Source of the DNA: Pseudomonas sp. A-1
Lineage (GTDB): Bacteria > Pseudomonadota > Gammaproteobacteria > Pseudomonadales > Pseudomonadaceae
Assembly: GCF_004801855.1 (NCBI RefSeq)
Contig: NZ_SSTC01000002.1
Location: forward strand, 1 to 64,000
DNA: 64,000 nucleotides
Reading direction: 5' to 3'
The notes under the pieces are model-generated. The model saw only the letters and a list, made by a program, of their open reading frames with translations, had not been told where the DNA came from and made no database searches. This document shows positions 15,813 through 25,763 of this stretch, piece after piece. Every line of letters begins with the position of its first letter. Positions within the stretch are counted from its first letter, which is position 1. The translations under genes were made by a program, and so were the position numbers.

Positions 15813-16064
15813 TCAGTGGCGCAGCAGATAGGTCTCGTCGTCGGCCTGGACCTGTTCGAACACCCACTGCCAGTAGCCCAGCAGGGTGGCGCCGCCATTG
15901 ATCGCGTGCAGCCACTGGGCGCGGGAGAAGTGCGGGTGTTCGGCGTGCCGGTGGCCGGCCGCGTACTTGTCCTGCAGCTCGTTGGGCGAGCAGCGGAAGT
16001 CGTTGAGATCGTAGGGAGAGGCCTTCCTCAGGGCTATCGTGCGGCCAGTGAGCGAGATGAACAT
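15813..16064 (-). CDS. Small protein of unknown function, possibly SOS-controlled
   Basis: The 83-aa soluble protein is rich in aromatic residues and histidine (GHRHAEHPHFSRAQWLHAIN). AAGGAG precedes the ATG at 16064. A perfect LexA box lies about 90 bases upstream and no other gene start is closer on that strand, so DNA-damage induction is the most specific hint to its role. No family is recognised. Confidence 0.65.
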   Translation of the reverse strand: MFISLTGRTIALRKASPYDLNDFRCSPNELQDKYAAGHRHAEHPHFSRAQWLHAINGGATLLGYWQWVFEQVQADDETYLLRH

Positions 16065-16152
16065 GGCTGGGCTCCTTGCGGTTTGCTTCGATGACTGTCG
16101 CCCCGGCGGGCGCCGGGACGGAGGGCGGACAGGCCCTCCGGCTTCCGGATTA

Positions 16153-16168
16153 CTGTATATGCGTACAG
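16153..16168. promoter_or_regulatory. LexA (SOS) box
   Basis: The sequence CTGTATATGCGTACAG matches the gamma-proteobacterial LexA operator CTGT-N8-ACAG exactly and has TA flanking on the left as in strong sites. It lies between a terminator-like hairpin and the start of the 83-aa gene on the minus strand. Confidence 0.75.
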
Positions 16169-16200
16169 TTAAAAATCAAGCATTCCTGCATGCGGAAACG

Positions 16201-16228
16201 ACAGACCCCGGCGCAGGCCGGGGTCTGT
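16201..16228 (-). terminator. Strong hairpin after the 113-aa gene
   Basis: ACAGACCCCGGC pairs perfectly with GCCGGGGTCTGT around a GCAG loop. In the minus direction it is followed by CGTTTCC, a weak T-tract. It separates the 113-aa gene from the SOS box. Confidence 0.65.
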
Positions 16229-16270
16229 GTGGCGTCACCCGGGGAGGGTGGCGGGGGGTGATGTGTTGCT

Positions 16271-16612
16271 TCAGTGCACGAGCTGCTCGAACAGGTAGTC
16301 GGGCAGCGGGTCGATCACGATGCTCTGGCCCCGGTAGTTGGCCTTCACCTCGTCCCTGGCGATCACGCCGTGCGGCAGGCGCGTGTCGTCGCCCAGTTGC
16401 TCGCGCGCGCGGTAGTCGATCAGGCAGCCGTCGGCTTCTACCCAGATATGGGGAGAGATCACCTTGCCGTCCAGTTCCACAGTTCCCAGCATTGCCCGAT
16501 ACGGAATCCGCTTCTCGGCGAGGCGCGTCACCACGAGGCGGCTCAGGCCGTCGCAGGCAGCCTTGGCGGAGTCCAGGTCATCGAGCAGGTTCTTTAGCTG
16601 GGGTTCGTTCAT
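16271..16612 (-). CDS. Conserved-looking protein of unknown function (113 aa)
   Basis: The soluble protein includes a central PHIWVEADGCLIDYRAR segment followed by charged and proline residues. The W-x-E-x-D-G context is reminiscent of proteins that fold around a transglutaminase-like core, but key residues are not clear. AGAGGA precedes the ATG. It is monocistronic, between two terminator-like regions. Confidence 0.7.
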   Translation of the reverse strand: MNEPQLKNLLDDLDSAKAACDGLSRLVVTRLAEKRIPYRAMLGTVELDGKVISPHIWVEADGCLIDYRAREQLGDDTRLPHGVIARDEVKANYRGQSIVIDPLPDYLFEQLVH

Positions 16613-16785
16613 GAGGGGATTCCTCTGCTTGTCAAGGTGGCCCCATTTTAGACCAAGGTCTAATGCTCGTGAATAGGTTAACGACGGATTCGGGCGATTT
16701 TTTTGCGGCGCACAACGGTCGCTCGCTGCCCGGGGGCAGCCTGCGCCGACCTGCCGTGGGCTGGTCGGCGCCGGACAAGCGTACC

Positions 16786-17259
16786 TCAGTGGGGCTTGCT
16801 GCGCGTCGACTTGCGCCGGGCGGAGGCACCCTCGGGGCTCAGCAGGTGCAGGTAGTCCTGCAGGTAGTCCTGCAGGGTGGTGCTGATCGGCATGGCTCCG
16901 GTGGTTTCCTTGAGGGCGGCGGCGGCCTCCTTCTGCCAGGCGGATACCGCTTCCTGGGTCGCGGCGGAGAGCGAGCCGTGATTGCTCAGGGTGGTTTCCG
17001 CCAGATGCTGCACGGCGCGGGTCTGCAGCTGCAGGGCCTTCCAGTAGAGGTCGCTGGAGACCAAGGCCAGGCGGCTCCAGTCGCTGGCGTCGAGCATGCG
17101 CGTGGTGGCGTTCTCCAGTTCGGCGGCGCAGGTGTCGACCGCCCGGCTGCCGGCCTCGTTCCAGCGCAGGGCGTTTTCCCGCTGCAGGTCGCAGAGGCGG
17201 AAGGAGAACTGCAGATTGACCTTGTACAGCGTCAGGGCGGACTGGGCATCGAAATACAT
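16786..17259 (-). CDS. Phasin family protein (PHA granule-associated)
   Basis: The 157-aa protein is almost wholly helical and amphipathic, with the phasin-type arrangement of repeated Ala, Leu and Gln heptads and a basic tail (ARRKSTRSKPH). Phasins coat polyhydroxyalkanoate granules and stabilise the PHA synthase. It lies 42 bases downstream of phaC on the same strand with its own GAGGGAA ribosome binding site, which supports the assignment. Confidence 0.78.
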   Translation of the reverse strand: MYFDAQSALTLYKVNLQFSFRLCDLQRENALRWNEAGSRAVDTCAAELENATTRMLDASDWSRLALVSSDLYWKALQLQTRAVQHLAETTLSNHGSLSAATQEAVSAWQKEAAAALKETTGAMPISTTLQDYLQDYLHLLSPEGASARRKSTRSKPH

Positions 17260-17301
17260 GGCGACTTCCCTCGGGGCTGAGGTGGGAGGAGGGGCGGCAG
17301 G

Positions 17302-19083
17302 CTACTTTTCACGCACGTACTGGCCGGGCGCGTCGTCGAGCGGCGGATAGCCGCGCTCGGGGGTGCCCAGCGCGGGTGGCGCGACGGGTGCCCCTGAGCG
17401 CTCCTGCAGCCAGGCCTGCCACTGCGGCCACCAGGAGCCCTCGTGGCGCGGTGCATTGGTCAGCCAGGCGTCGGGGGCCACGTAGGTGCCGCCGGCGGGG
17501 CGGTCCATGACCTGGTAGTGGCGCCGGGCCCGGCCCGGTTCGCTGACGATGCCGGCGTTGTGGCCGCCGCTGGTGAGCAGGAAGGTGATCGGCGCCGGCG
17601 TCAGGTAGTGCAGCTTGAACACCGAGCGCCAGGGAGCGACGTGGTCCTGGGTGGTGGCCACGCAGAAGATCGGCGTGTCGATGTCGCTCAGCGACACCGG
17701 GCGCCCGCCCACCGGGTAGCGTCCCTCGCTGAGGTCGTCGTTGAGGAACAGGCGGCGCAGGTACTGGGCGTGCATGCGGGCCGGCATGCGCGTGGCGTCG
17801 GCGTTCCAGGCCATCAGGTCGTTCATCGTGCCGCGCTCGCCCATCAGGTACTCGCCGACCATGCGCGACCACAGCAGGTCGTTGGAGCGCAGCAGCTGGA
17901 AGGCGCCGACCATCTGTCCGGCGGTCAGGTAGCCGGTTTCGCGCATCTGGGCCTCGAGCAGGCTGACCTGGCTCTCGTCGATGAACAGCGCCAGCTCGCC
18001 GGGCTCGGTGAAGTCGGTCTGCGCGGTGAACAGGCTGACCGAGGCGAGGCGCTCGTCGTTGTCGCGGGCCATGGCGGCGGCGGCGATCGACAGCAGGGTG
18101 CCGCCCAGGCAGTAGCCGGTGGCGTGCACCTTCTGGCCGGGGACTATGGCGTTGATCGCCTCGAGGGCGGCGAAGAAGCCGAGCTGCAGGTACTCGTCCA
18201 TGCCCAGGTCGCCGTCCTCGGCGCCGGGGTTCTTCCACGACAGGCAGAACACCGTGTGGCCCTGGTCGACCAGGTACCTGACCAGCGAGTTGTGTGGCGA
18301 CAGGTCGAGGATGTAGTACTTCATGATCCACGCCGGCACGATGAGGATCGGCTCGGGATGGACGGTACCGGTGGTCGGCGCGTACTGGATCAGTTCGATC
18401 AGGCGGTTCTTCAGCACCACCTTGCCGGGCGTCGTCGCCACGTCGCGGCCGACCACGAAGTTCTCGGCGCCGGCCGGCGGCCGGCCGGCGGCCATCCGCT
18501 CGAAGTCCTCCAGCCAGTGGATCATGCCGCGCGCCAGGTTGCCGCCGCCGGTTTCCAGGGTGCGCTGCAGCACCACCGGGTTGGTCGGCAGGTAGTTGCC
18601 GGGCGAGAACAGGTCGAGCAGCTGGCGGGCGGCGAAGGCCACCACCTCCTCGTGGTGGCGCGACACCCCGCGCACGCCGTGGGTCGCCGCGCGCCACCAG
18701 TCCTGGGTGAGCAGGAAGGACTGGTGCATCAGGTTGAACGGCCAGTCGTGCCACTCCCGGGCGGCGAAGCGACGGTCGCGCCTGGGCGGTTCGACGCAGT
18801 CGTGGGCCGGGCAGTCGGGGGTTGCGAGGGCGATCTCGCGCAGGTACTGGCTGACCCGCCGGGTATGTTCCAGCGCCAGGCTGGTCAGCTCCAGCTGCTT
18901 GCCGGGCGAACCGGCCAGGTGGCAGGACCAGTCGATCAGGGCGAGCAAGAGGGCGGTGGGGGAGAGCGACGAACTGGCCCGGGCGATCGCGGCGTGGACC
19001 TTGAGATCGAGGGGATTGGGGGCGCCGTCGTCCGGCACGGGCGTCGAAGGCGGCAGGGCGGCCGCAGGGGTGGGCATGTTCAT
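17302..19083 (-). CDS. phaC: Poly(3-hydroxyalkanoate) synthase (class I-like PhaC)
   Basis: The 593-aa enzyme polymerises hydroxyacyl-CoA into polyester granules. It has the PhaC N-terminal domain (WHDWPFNLMHQSFLL, FSPGNYLPTNP), then the alpha/beta-hydrolase core with the lipase-like box GYCLGG (Cys nucleophile), Asp in the AQTDF/ATTQDH region and the catalytic His in GGHNAG. The length and single-gene arrangement with a phasin, without paired synthases around a depolymerase, are unlike the usual medium-chain phaC1ZC2 locus of Pseudomonas and resemble short-chain (class I) loci. AAGGAG precedes the ATG. Confidence 0.9.
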   Translation of the reverse strand: MNMPTPAAALPPSTPVPDDGAPNPLDLKVHAAIARASSSLSPTALLLALIDWSCHLAGSPGKQLELTSLALEHTRRVSQYLREIALATPDCPAHDCVEPPRRDRRFAAREWHDWPFNLMHQSFLLTQDWWRAATHGVRGVSRHHEEVVAFAARQLLDLFSPGNYLPTNPVVLQRTLETGGGNLARGMIHWLEDFERMAAGRPPAGAENFVVGRDVATTPGKVVLKNRLIELIQYAPTTGTVHPEPILIVPAWIMKYYILDLSPHNSLVRYLVDQGHTVFCLSWKNPGAEDGDLGMDEYLQLGFFAALEAINAIVPGQKVHATGYCLGGTLLSIAAAAMARDNDERLASVSLFTAQTDFTEPGELALFIDESQVSLLEAQMRETGYLTAGQMVGAFQLLRSNDLLWSRMVGEYLMGERGTMNDLMAWNADATRMPARMHAQYLRRLFLNDDLSEGRYPVGGRPVSLSDIDTPIFCVATTQDHVAPWRSVFKLHYLTPAPITFLLTSGGHNAGIVSEPGRARRHYQVMDRPAGGTYVAPDAWLTNAPRHEGSWWPQWQAWLQERSGAPVAPPALGTPERGYPPLDDAPGQYVREK

Positions 19084-19259
19084 CGTTTACTCCTTCAACT
19101 GGCGGAACAGGCTCTCGCGGTGCCGCAGCGCTCCGTTGATGCGGCGCAGACGCCCGCAGGCGGACGTCTGGAAGGCTCGGGCCAGACGGTATAGAGATCG
19201 GGGCTCGAGGAACAGGATAGCTGTCTTTTGTGCGCTGCAACAGGAAAAGCTCGGGTGGC

Positions 19260-20714
19260 TCACTCCCGGGCGTCGTCAGCGGTGCGGGTCAGCGGCGGCA
19301 GGAAGTCGCGGTCCGGGTCGTAGTCGGGCTTGAGCCAGGGCGACAGCTCCTGCAGGTCCTCCGGGCTGAGGATGCCGGCCGCCTGCTTGAGGCGCAGCTG
19401 CTCGAGGAGATAGCTGTAGCGCGCCTCGTTGTACAGGCGCACGGCGCTGTACAGCTGGCGCTGGGCATCGAGCACGTCGACGACGTTGCGGGTGCCCACC
19501 TCGTAGCCGAGCTGGGTGGCTTCCAGGGCGCTGCTGCTGGAGACGATCGCCTGCTTGCGGGCCTCCACCTGGGACACCGCGCTGTTCACCGCGCGGTGGG
19601 AGTCGCGGGTATTCTGCACCACCTGGCGGCGCAGGCTCTCGCGCTGTTGCTCGCTCTGGCTCAGGCGCTGCCAGGCCTCGCGCACCTGCGAGCTGGTCAG
19701 GCCGCCGCTGAACAGCGGGATGTTCAGTTCCAGGCCGATGCTCTGCTGCGCCACGTCGCTGATGAGCGGGCCGACGCGCCCGGACAGCGCGGTATTGCTG
19801 TAGCCCAGGCGGTCGTTGTCGCCCTTCTGGTACTGCGCCACCAGGTCGATGGTCGGTGCGTGGCCGGCCTTGCGCTGGCGCAGGGTCTGCTCGGCGCCGC
19901 TCACCGCGTACTGGCTGGCCTGCAGCAGGATGTTGCGCTGCATGGCGGTGTCGACCCAGGAGTCGGATTCGTTGGGTGCCGGCGGGACGATCGGCAGCTC
20001 GTGGCGGACGCCCTCGACGAAGCGGTAGTGACGGTCGGTGAGGGTGGTCAGCGCCTGGAAGGCGTCCTCCACCCGGCGCTCGGCGATCAGCCGGTTGGCG
20101 CGCGCGGTGTCGCGGCCGGCCTGGGTCTCGAGCACCTCGGTGCGATCCGACAGGCCGACCTCGAAGCGCGCGCTGGCCTGCTCGAACTGACGCTGGAAGG
20201 CCGCTTCCTCGGCCTTGGTCGCCGCCAGGGTGTCCTGGGCGCGCAGCACGCCGAAGTAGGCGTCGGCGCTCTGCAGGATCAGGTTCTGCTCCACCGCCGA
20301 CAGCTCCAGCGCGGCCTGGCTGCTCACTGCCTTGGCGGCCTGCAGCTGGAACCAGCGGTCGGCGCGCAGCAGCGCCTGGCTGAGGCTGGCCTGGAAGAGC
20401 GGGCCGCTGCGCGAGAAGCTGGTCGAGGGCTGGTCCAGCTCGGTGCGGGTGTCGCGCAGGCTGGCGCCGCCGTTGAGCTGCGGCAGCAGGGCGGAACGCG
20501 CCTGCGGTACCGCTTCCTTGCGCGCCTGGTAGTCGGCACGTGCGGCGGCCAGGTCGGCGTTGTTGCGCATCGCCTCCATGTAGACGCCGAACAGGTCGAC
20601 GCGGGTCGACAGCGCCGGCTGTTCGGCTCGCAGGCCGTGGCTGGCGCCCAGGGCGATGGCCAGCGCCAGCAGGCGAGCGAGGCTGGGGGTCCGTTTCAAG
20701 GTGAGTTTCCTCAT
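19260..20714 (-). CDS. TolC-family outer-membrane channel protein
   Basis: The 484-aa protein has a signal peptide (start MRKLTLKRTPSLARLLALAI) and two similar alpha-helical halves rich in Ala, Gln and Arg, as in TolC-type channels. The second half includes VGTRNVVDVLDAQRQLYSA, a hallmark of the family. It closes the exporter operon, linking the inner-membrane ABC complex to the outer membrane. ATG 20714 gives the best signal peptide; a GTG at 20741 overlapping the permease stop is an alternative. Confidence 0.88.
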   Translation of the reverse strand: MRKLTLKRTPSLARLLALAIALGASHGLRAEQPALSTRVDLFGVYMEAMRNNADLAAARADYQARKEAVPQARSALLPQLNGGASLRDTRTELDQPSTSFSRSGPLFQASLSQALLRADRWFQLQAAKAVSSQAALELSAVEQNLILQSADAYFGVLRAQDTLAATKAEEAAFQRQFEQASARFEVGLSDRTEVLETQAGRDTARANRLIAERRVEDAFQALTTLTDRHYRFVEGVRHELPIVPPAPNESDSWVDTAMQRNILLQASQYAVSGAEQTLRQRKAGHAPTIDLVAQYQKGDNDRLGYSNTALSGRVGPLISDVAQQSIGLELNIPLFSGGLTSSQVREAWQRLSQSEQQRESLRRQVVQNTRDSHRAVNSAVSQVEARKQAIVSSSSALEATQLGYEVGTRNVVDVLDAQRQLYSAVRLYNEARYSYLLEQLRLKQAAGILSPEDLQELSPWLKPDYDPDRDFLPPLTRTADDARE

Positions 20715-20737
20715 GTTCCTGATCTGCGAAGTATCCG

Positions 20738-21853
20738 TCACTGCAGCGACCTGCGCAGGCGGCCGAGTGCGCCGGCGAAGAAGGCCGCGCCGATGGTCGC
20801 CAGGGCCAGCAGCTGCGGCCAGACGATGTCGACCCCGGCGCTGCGGAACAGCACGGCCTGGGCCAGCTGGACGAAGTGGGTGGTGGGCGCGGCCAGCATC
20901 ACCTGCTGGACCGCTTCGGGCATGCTCTCGCGCGGGGTGACGCCACCGGAGAGGATGTGCAGCGGAATCATCACCAGGATGGTCAGCAGGCCGAGCTGCG
21001 GCATCGAACGCGCCACGGTGCCGAAGAAGATGCCCATCGAGGTGGTGGCGAACAGGTGCAGGGCGCAGGCGCCGATGAACAGGGCCAGCGAGCCCTGCAG
21101 CGGGATGTCCAGCCAGCCGCGCACCACGAAGGCCAGCGAGAAGGCGGCGGCGGCGAGCACCACCAGGCCCATCGCCCAGATCTTGCCGAGCATGATCTCG
21201 ACGGGGGTGACCGGCATCACCAGCAGGTGCTCGATGGTGCCGTGCTCGCGCTCGCGGATCAGCGCCGCGCCGGTGAGGATGATCGCCAGCATGGTGATCT
21301 GGTTGACCACCTCGTTGACCGCGCCGAACCAGGCGCGGGTCAGGTTGGGGTTGAAGGCGGTGCGCACCACCGCCTCCACCGGCAGGGCCTCGGCGCTGCG
21401 GTAGCGCTGGACGAACTCGGCCACCTCGGCGGCGATGATCTGCTGGATGTGCCCGGCGCCGGTGAACGCCTGGCTGACCTGGGTGGCGTCGACGTTGAGC
21501 TGGATGGCCGGCCGGCGGCCGGCCAGCAGGTCCTCCTGGAAGCCCGGCGGGATGTTCAGGGTGAAGGTGTAGCGGCCATCGTCCATGCCGCCGTCCATCT
21601 GCGCGTGGTCGATGTACACCGGCGGCACGAAGTAGGGCAACTGGAAGGCGTTGAGCAGGCGCTGCGAGACCGGCGAGCGGTCCTCGTCGACCACCGCGAT
21701 GGTGGCGCGGTGCGGCGCCTCGGGGATGGCGGTGGCGCTGGAGTAGATCGCCAGGGTGAAGGAGTAGACGATCAGCACCACCAGCGCCGGGTCGCGGTAC
21801 AGGCTGCGCAGTTCCTTGAGGCCGAGCTGGAGGATGTTGGACAGGGCGCGCAT
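20738..21853 (-). CDS. yhhJ: ABC-2 type transporter permease (YhhJ-like)
   Basis: The 371-aa protein has the ABC-2 membrane layout: one N-terminal helix (VLIVYSFTLAIYSSATAIPE), a large periplasmic domain, then five helices with the GTIEHLLVMPVTPVEI signature between helices. It starts one base after rbbA ends, with GGAGAAG overlapping the rbbA end. It corresponds to YhhJ, the last gene of the Escherichia coli yhiI-rbbA-yhhJ set. Confidence 0.88.
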   Translation of the reverse strand: MRALSNILQLGLKELRSLYRDPALVVLIVYSFTLAIYSSATAIPEAPHRATIAVVDEDRSPVSQRLLNAFQLPYFVPPVYIDHAQMDGGMDDGRYTFTLNIPPGFQEDLLAGRRPAIQLNVDATQVSQAFTGAGHIQQIIAAEVAEFVQRYRSAEALPVEAVVRTAFNPNLTRAWFGAVNEVVNQITMLAIILTGAALIREREHGTIEHLLVMPVTPVEIMLGKIWAMGLVVLAAAAFSLAFVVRGWLDIPLQGSLALFIGACALHLFATTSMGIFFGTVARSMPQLGLLTILVMIPLHILSGGVTPRESMPEAVQQVMLAAPTTHFVQLAQAVLFRSAGVDIVWPQLLALATIGAAFFAGALGRLRRSLQ

Positions 21854-21854
21854 G

Positions 21855-24587
21855 TCACTTCTCCTGCTTGCGCAGGCCGGCGACGCTGGCCAGGGTCAGC
21901 AGCGGGATGGCCAGCAGCAGCGGGACGAACGAGGGCAGCAGCTCGCCCATGTCGAGCGCCTTGGAGAACACCCCGCGGCTGATGATCAGGAAGTGGCTGG
22001 TCGGGTACAGCTGGCCGATGAAGGCGCTGGCGCCCTCCAGCGCCGACACCGGGTGGGTCAGCCCGGAGAACTGGATGGCCGGCAGCAGGGTGGCGATGGC
22101 GGTGCCGAAGATCGCCGCGATCTGGCTGTGCAGGATCGACGACATCAGCAGGCCCAGGCCGGTGGAGCAGAGGATGTACAGCAGCGCGCCGAGGCTCAGG
22201 GTCAGCAGGCTGCCCTTGAGCGGGATGCCCATGACGAACACGGCGAGCAGCACCATGGTGAAGAAGTTGATCATGGCCAGGCCGACGTAGGGCAGCTGCT
22301 TGCCGAGCAGGAACTCCAGGCGGGTGGTCGGCGTGACGTAGAAGTTGGTGATCGAGCCCAGCTCCTTCTCGCGCACCACGCCGAGGGCGGTGAGCATCGC
22401 CGGGATCATCATCAGCAGGATCGGGATCATCGCCGGCACCATCGCCGGCAGGCTCTGCACGTCGGGGTTGTAGCGGTAGCGGATGGCCACCTCGGCCGGC
22501 TGGGTCGCGTCGACCCCGGCCTCGCGGGCCAGCTCCTGCAGGTAGCTGGCGTGCAGGCCCTGCACGTAGCCCTTGACGGTGTCGGCGCGCACCGGCATGG
22601 CGCCGTCGATCCAGAACGCCACCTGCGGGCGGTCGCCGCGCTTGAGGTCGCGGCCGAAGCCGGGCGGGATCTCGATGGCCAGGCTGATCTCGCCGCTGCG
22701 CAGGCGCCGGTCCAGCTCGGCGTGGCTGGCCAGCGGCGCCTGCTCGATGAAGTAGCGCGAGCCGGCGATGTTCTGCAGGTAGCTCTGGCTGGTGGTGGTC
22801 TGGTCGCGGTCGAGCACCGCGTAGCTGAGGTTCTCCACGTCGAAGCTGACGCCGTAGCCCATGATGAACATCAGCAGCACGGTGCCGAGCGTCGCCAGCA
22901 GGGCACGCACCGGGTCGCGGCGCAGTTCCATGGACTCGCGGCGACTGTAGCTGAGCAGGCGCCGCAGGCTGAAGCGCGCGTGCTGTTCGGCGCTGCCGGC
23001 GACCTTGCGCGGCGCCGCGCGGGGCGCGCTGTCCGCGCTCGGCTGCTCCTCCGCGGCGTCGGCCTGCGCATCCTCCAGATAGGCGATGAAGGTCGCCTCC
23101 AGGGTCGGCAGGCCGCGCTTTTCCATCAGCGCCTGCGGCGTGTCGCTGTCCAGCACCTTGCCGGCGTGCATCAGCGAGATGCGGTCGCAGCGCAGCGCCT
23201 CGTTCATGAAGTGGGTGGAGATGAAGATGGTCACCCCTTCCTCGCGCGACAGCTGGATCAGCAGTGCCCAGAAGCCGTCGCGGGCGATCGGGTCGACGCC
23301 CGAGGTGGGTTCGTCGAGGATCAGGATCTCCGGCTGGTGGATCACCGCCACTGCCAGCGACAGGCGCTGGCGCACGCCCAGCGGCAGGTTGTCGGGCAGG
23401 CTGTCGAGTTCGTCCTGCAGCTCGAAACGCTCGAGCATCTCGCGGATGCGCGCCTGGCGGCGTTCGGCCGGTAGGTGGAACAGGCGGGCGTGCATCTCGA
23501 GGTTCTGCAGCACGCTCAGCTCGCTGTACAGCGAGAAGGCCTGCGACATGTAGCCGACGCGCTGGCGGGTCTGCAGGTCGTGCGGGTCCACCGGCTTGCC
23601 GAACAGCAGCGCTTCGCCCGCGCTGGCCGGCAGCAGGCCGGTGAGCATCTTCATGGTGGTAGTCTTGCCGCAGCCGTTGGAGCCGAGAAAGCCGAAGATC
23701 TCCCCGCGTTCGATGCGGAAGTTCACCCGGTCGACCGCCACGAAGTCGCCGAAGCGCATGCTCAGGCCGTGCGCCTCGATGGCGATGCTGTCGTTGTGCT
23801 GGCGCGGCGGGATCACCAGCGCCTGGTGGTGCTGGCGCCTTTCCTCCGGCAGCAGGCGGATGAAGGCCTGCTCCAGGTTGTCGCTCCGCGTGCGTTCGAG
23901 CAGTTCGGCCGGCGTGCCGGTGGCCAGCACCCGACCGGCGTCCATCGCCACCAGGTGGTCGAAGCGCTGCGCCTCGTCCATGTAGGCGGTGGCCACCAGC
24001 ACGCTCATCTGCGGGCGGCCGGCGCGGATGCGCTCGATCAGCTCCCAGAACTGGTTGCGCGACAGCGGATCGACGCCGGTGGTCGGCTCGTCGAGGATCA
24101 GCAGGTCGGGGTCGTGGATCAGCGCGCAGCACAGGCCGAGCTTCTGCTTCATGCCGCCGGACAGCTTGCCGGCCGGGCGGTCGAGGAAGGGGTGCAGGCC
24201 GGTGCTGCGGGTCAGCTCGTCGATGCGCCAGCGCCGCTCCGCGCGGGCCTGGCCGAACAGGCGGGCGAAGAATTCGAGGTTCTCGCGCACCGTGAGAGTA
24301 GGATAGAGGTTCCTGCCCAGGCCCTGCGGCATATAGGCGATGCGCGGGCACACCGCGCGGCGGTGGTCCTTGTCGGCCATGTCGCCAGCGAGCACCTCGA
24401 CGCGGCCCTGCTGGATCTGCCGGGCGCCGGCGACCAGCGCCAGCAGGCTGGACTTGCCGACCCCGTCCGGGCCGATCAGGCCGACCATGCACCGGGCGGG
24501 GATCTCCAGGCCGATGCCGTCGAGGGCAGGGGTCTTGCCGTAGACGAGGCTGACGTTGTCCAGCCGGGCGACGCGCTCCTCACTCAT
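21855..24587 (-). CDS. rbbA: RbbA-type ABC transporter: two ATPase domains fused to a permease
   Basis: The 910-aa length and order match E. coli RbbA (about 911 aa). The first ATPase has Walker [10 protein letters not shown] and signature LSGGMKQK, the second GSNGCGKTT with a divergent signature (LGVRQRLS), followed by a C-terminal ABC-2 permease with a large periplasmic loop. RbbA was reported as a ribosome-associated ATPase, but in this operon an efflux role is equally likely. The ATG overlaps the TGA of the upstream membrane-fusion gene. Confidence 0.9.
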   Translation of the reverse strand: MSEERVARLDNVSLVYGKTPALDGIGLEIPARCMVGLIGPDGVGKSSLLALVAGARQIQQGRVEVLAGDMADKDHRRAVCPRIAYMPQGLGRNLYPTLTVRENLEFFARLFGQARAERRWRIDELTRSTGLHPFLDRPAGKLSGGMKQKLGLCCALIHDPDLLILDEPTTGVDPLSRNQFWELIERIRAGRPQMSVLVATAYMDEAQRFDHLVAMDAGRVLATGTPAELLERTRSDNLEQAFIRLLPEERRQHHQALVIPPRQHNDSIAIEAHGLSMRFGDFVAVDRVNFRIERGEIFGFLGSNGCGKTTTMKMLTGLLPASAGEALLFGKPVDPHDLQTRQRVGYMSQAFSLYSELSVLQNLEMHARLFHLPAERRQARIREMLERFELQDELDSLPDNLPLGVRQRLSLAVAVIHQPEILILDEPTSGVDPIARDGFWALLIQLSREEGVTIFISTHFMNEALRCDRISLMHAGKVLDSDTPQALMEKRGLPTLEATFIAYLEDAQADAAEEQPSADSAPRAAPRKVAGSAEQHARFSLRRLLSYSRRESMELRRDPVRALLATLGTVLLMFIMGYGVSFDVENLSYAVLDRDQTTTSQSYLQNIAGSRYFIEQAPLASHAELDRRLRSGEISLAIEIPPGFGRDLKRGDRPQVAFWIDGAMPVRADTVKGYVQGLHASYLQELAREAGVDATQPAEVAIRYRYNPDVQSLPAMVPAMIPILLMMIPAMLTALGVVREKELGSITNFYVTPTTRLEFLLGKQLPYVGLAMINFFTMVLLAVFVMGIPLKGSLLTLSLGALLYILCSTGLGLLMSSILHSQIAAIFGTAIATLLPAIQFSGLTHPVSALEGASAFIGQLYPTSHFLIISRGVFSKALDMGELLPSFVPLLLAIPLLTLASVAGLRKQEK

Positions 24588-25666
24588 TGGCCGGCATTCG
24601 CGTTCAGCTGCAGGTGGGCGGGCCACTGGGCCTCAGGCGCGAGCTTGAGGTAGGCCATGCCGGGCAGGCCGGTCTTCACCTGGTCCTGGTGCTTGCGCAG
24701 CAGTTCCGGGTCGATGCGCGCCTTGACGCGGAACATCATCTTTTCCCGCTCGCTGGCGGTTTCCACGGTCTTGGGGGTGAACTGGGCGACGCTGGCCACG
24801 TAGCTGACCCTGGCCGGGATGACGAATTGCGGCGCGGCGTCGAGCACCACGCGCACCTCGCTGCCCAGCGCCACCAGTCCGGCCTGGCGCTCGGGCAGGA
24901 AGAAGGTCATGTACACGTCGGCCAGGTCGACCAGGTTGAGCAGCTTGCCGCCGGCGCCGAGCACCTCGCCGGGCTGGGCGATGCGGTACTGCACGCGGGC
25001 CACGCGGTCGATCTTCAGCGCGCTGTCGTCGATGTCCGCCTGCAGGCGGGTCACCGTGGCCTTGGCGGCCTCGACGGCGGATTCGGCTTCGATCACCTGC
25101 GAGCGGGCCGCCTCGATGGCGGCCTGGTCGGACAGTACCCGGGCCCGCGCCGCGGCCAGCGCCGCCTGGGCGCCCTGCAGGGCGGCGAGGTCGTCGTCGA
25201 GCTGCTGCAGGGCCATGGCGTTGCGCTTGACCAGCGCCGCGGTGCGCTGGTGGCGCTTCTGCGCGGCGGTCAGCTCGGCCTGGCGCTGCAGCACCACCGC
25301 CGCGGCGGTGGCCTTCTCGCTCTCGCGCTGGGCGACCAGGGCGTGGGCGGTGTGGATGGCGTTCTGCGCCTGGCGCACCTGGGCCTGGGCCTGGCTGAGC
25401 TGCGCCTGCAGCACCGTGGTGTCCATGCGCGCCAGCACCTGGCCGGGCTGGACGAAGGCGCCCTCGTCGACCTCGATGGCGGCGATGCGCCCGGCCAGCT
25501 TGGTGGCCACGTCGATCTCGGTGGCCTCGATGCGCCCGTTGCCGCTGACGAAGCCCTCGCCGAGGCCCTTGGGCTGCAGCCCCTGCCAGACCAGCCAGCC
25601 GGCGCCGGCCAGCGCCGCGAGGAGAATGCCGCGGGCGATCCATTTGCGTTGATTCATCTCGTCCAT
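24584..25666 (-). CDS. yhiI: HlyD-family membrane fusion protein (YhiI-like)
   Basis: The 360-aa protein has one N-terminal membrane helix, then [20 protein letters not shown], a lipoyl-like half, a long coiled coil with [11 protein letters not shown], and [20 protein letters not shown] in the second lipoyl half. This is the periplasmic adaptor of tripartite exporters and agrees closely with E. coli YhiI as I recall it. It is the first gene of a four-gene operon with overlaps or very short gaps: yhiI, rbbA, yhhJ, TolC-family gene. ATG 25657 is an alternative start. Confidence 0.9.
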   Translation of the reverse strand: MDEMNQRKWIARGILLAALAGAGWLVWQGLQPKGLGEGFVSGNGRIEATEIDVATKLAGRIAAIEVDEGAFVQPGQVLARMDTTVLQAQLSQAQAQVRQAQNAIHTAHALVAQRESEKATAAAVVLQRQAELTAAQKRHQRTAALVKRNAMALQQLDDDLAALQGAQAALAAARARVLSDQAAIEAARSQVIEAESAVEAAKATVTRLQADIDDSALKIDRVARVQYRIAQPGEVLGAGGKLLNLVDLADVYMTFFLPERQAGLVALGSEVRVVLDAAPQFVIPARVSYVASVAQFTPKTVETASEREKMMFRVKARIDPELLRKHQDQVKTGLPGMAYLKLAPEAQWPAHLQLNANAGQ

Positions 25667-25763
25667 CCGTTTGCGAGGGCGCTTCCTCTATCTATCAGAC
25701 CAGCCGTGCATTGCCTATCGCTCAAGCGGACTATCCGCAGCGCCCCGGCCTGTGGACGCTGCA

